From the NCBI GenBank assembly GCA_947575605.1, contig CANPNZ010000018.1:1-37911 (forward strand): a DNA stretch of 37,911 nucleotides, in the 5' to 3' direction. Positions 37,906-37,911 of this stretch are shown in pieces. This DNA comes from an uncultured Clostridium sp. (GTDB lineage: Bacteria > Bacillota > Clostridia > TANB77 > CAG-508). Made by a program: the position numbers and the translations under genes. The stretch's first letter is position 1. Every line of letters starts with the position of its first letter. The notes under the pieces were generated by a model. That model was not told the origin of the DNA. It did no database searches and saw only the letters and a list, made by a program, of their open reading frames with translations.

Positions 37906-37911
37906 TCAATC

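Overview
The window looks like a chromosomal piece of an AT-rich, low-GC Gram-positive anaerobe of the class Clostridia, probably an uncultured gut lineage. The case rests on strong AGGAGG ribosome binding sites, TTGACA/TATAAT promoters with 17-base spacers, AGA-dominated arginine usage, and the gene set: WhiA, a FemABX ligase, a class I LysS, HemW, RecN, a sortase-type LPKAG surface protein and a prepilin-like protein. The lineage call is inference; no rRNA is present.

Layout. Bases 1-341 hold two identical tRNA-Gly(TCC) genes and a terminator. Bases 391-7070 are an accessory island with two parallel cassettes. Each has a 94-residue protein followed by a large serine recombinase (594 and 596 residues) and ends near a shared repeat. 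Between the cassettes lie an ORF6N protein with a PLD-like tail and small unknown genes. Bases 7234-9653 carry a Nudix hydrolase, a methyltransferase, a P-loop kinase and a broken HD-domain gene. Bases 9999-12953 carry an MFS transporter, a membrane-anchored protein and a HisJ-type phosphatase. From 13477 the content is mostly core: a FemX-like ligase, alanine racemase, a DUF1189 protein and FtsH; then PrmC, WhiA, HemW, RecN and enolase; a surface vWA protein; a YgjP-like protein; tRNA-Gln; a pseudopilin-LamG protein; then LysS, Fic, a site-2 protease, TsaD, a phosphoesterase and RecG. The right end holds a compositionally foreign gene, a small membrane protein and tRNA-Leu(TAG).

Main observation. 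Enolase, normally essential, and the second recombinase are interrupted at four places. In every case the interruption is one extra C directly before a glycine GGN codon, and the extra C creates an in-frame CGG codon (5261, 5559, 6613, 24296). Skipping that C restores a full-length protein each time. The intact recombinase paralogue in the same window confirms the exact length at all three recombinase sites. By eye I find no in-frame CGG in any other native gene, although the trinucleotide occurs about sixty times out of frame. Only the foreign-looking gene at 36721-37407 uses CGG as arginine. This fits a lineage in which CGG is unassigned or starved and ribosomes shift +1 onto GGN. A systematic sequencing or assembly error is the main competing explanation.

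Other structure includes a 340-base foldback element, a second foldback before ftsH, three dispersed GGGGACG hairpin repeats, a recN promoter lying between GTTCG/CGAAC arms, and a 14-base inverted repeat enclosing the first tRNA-Gly.
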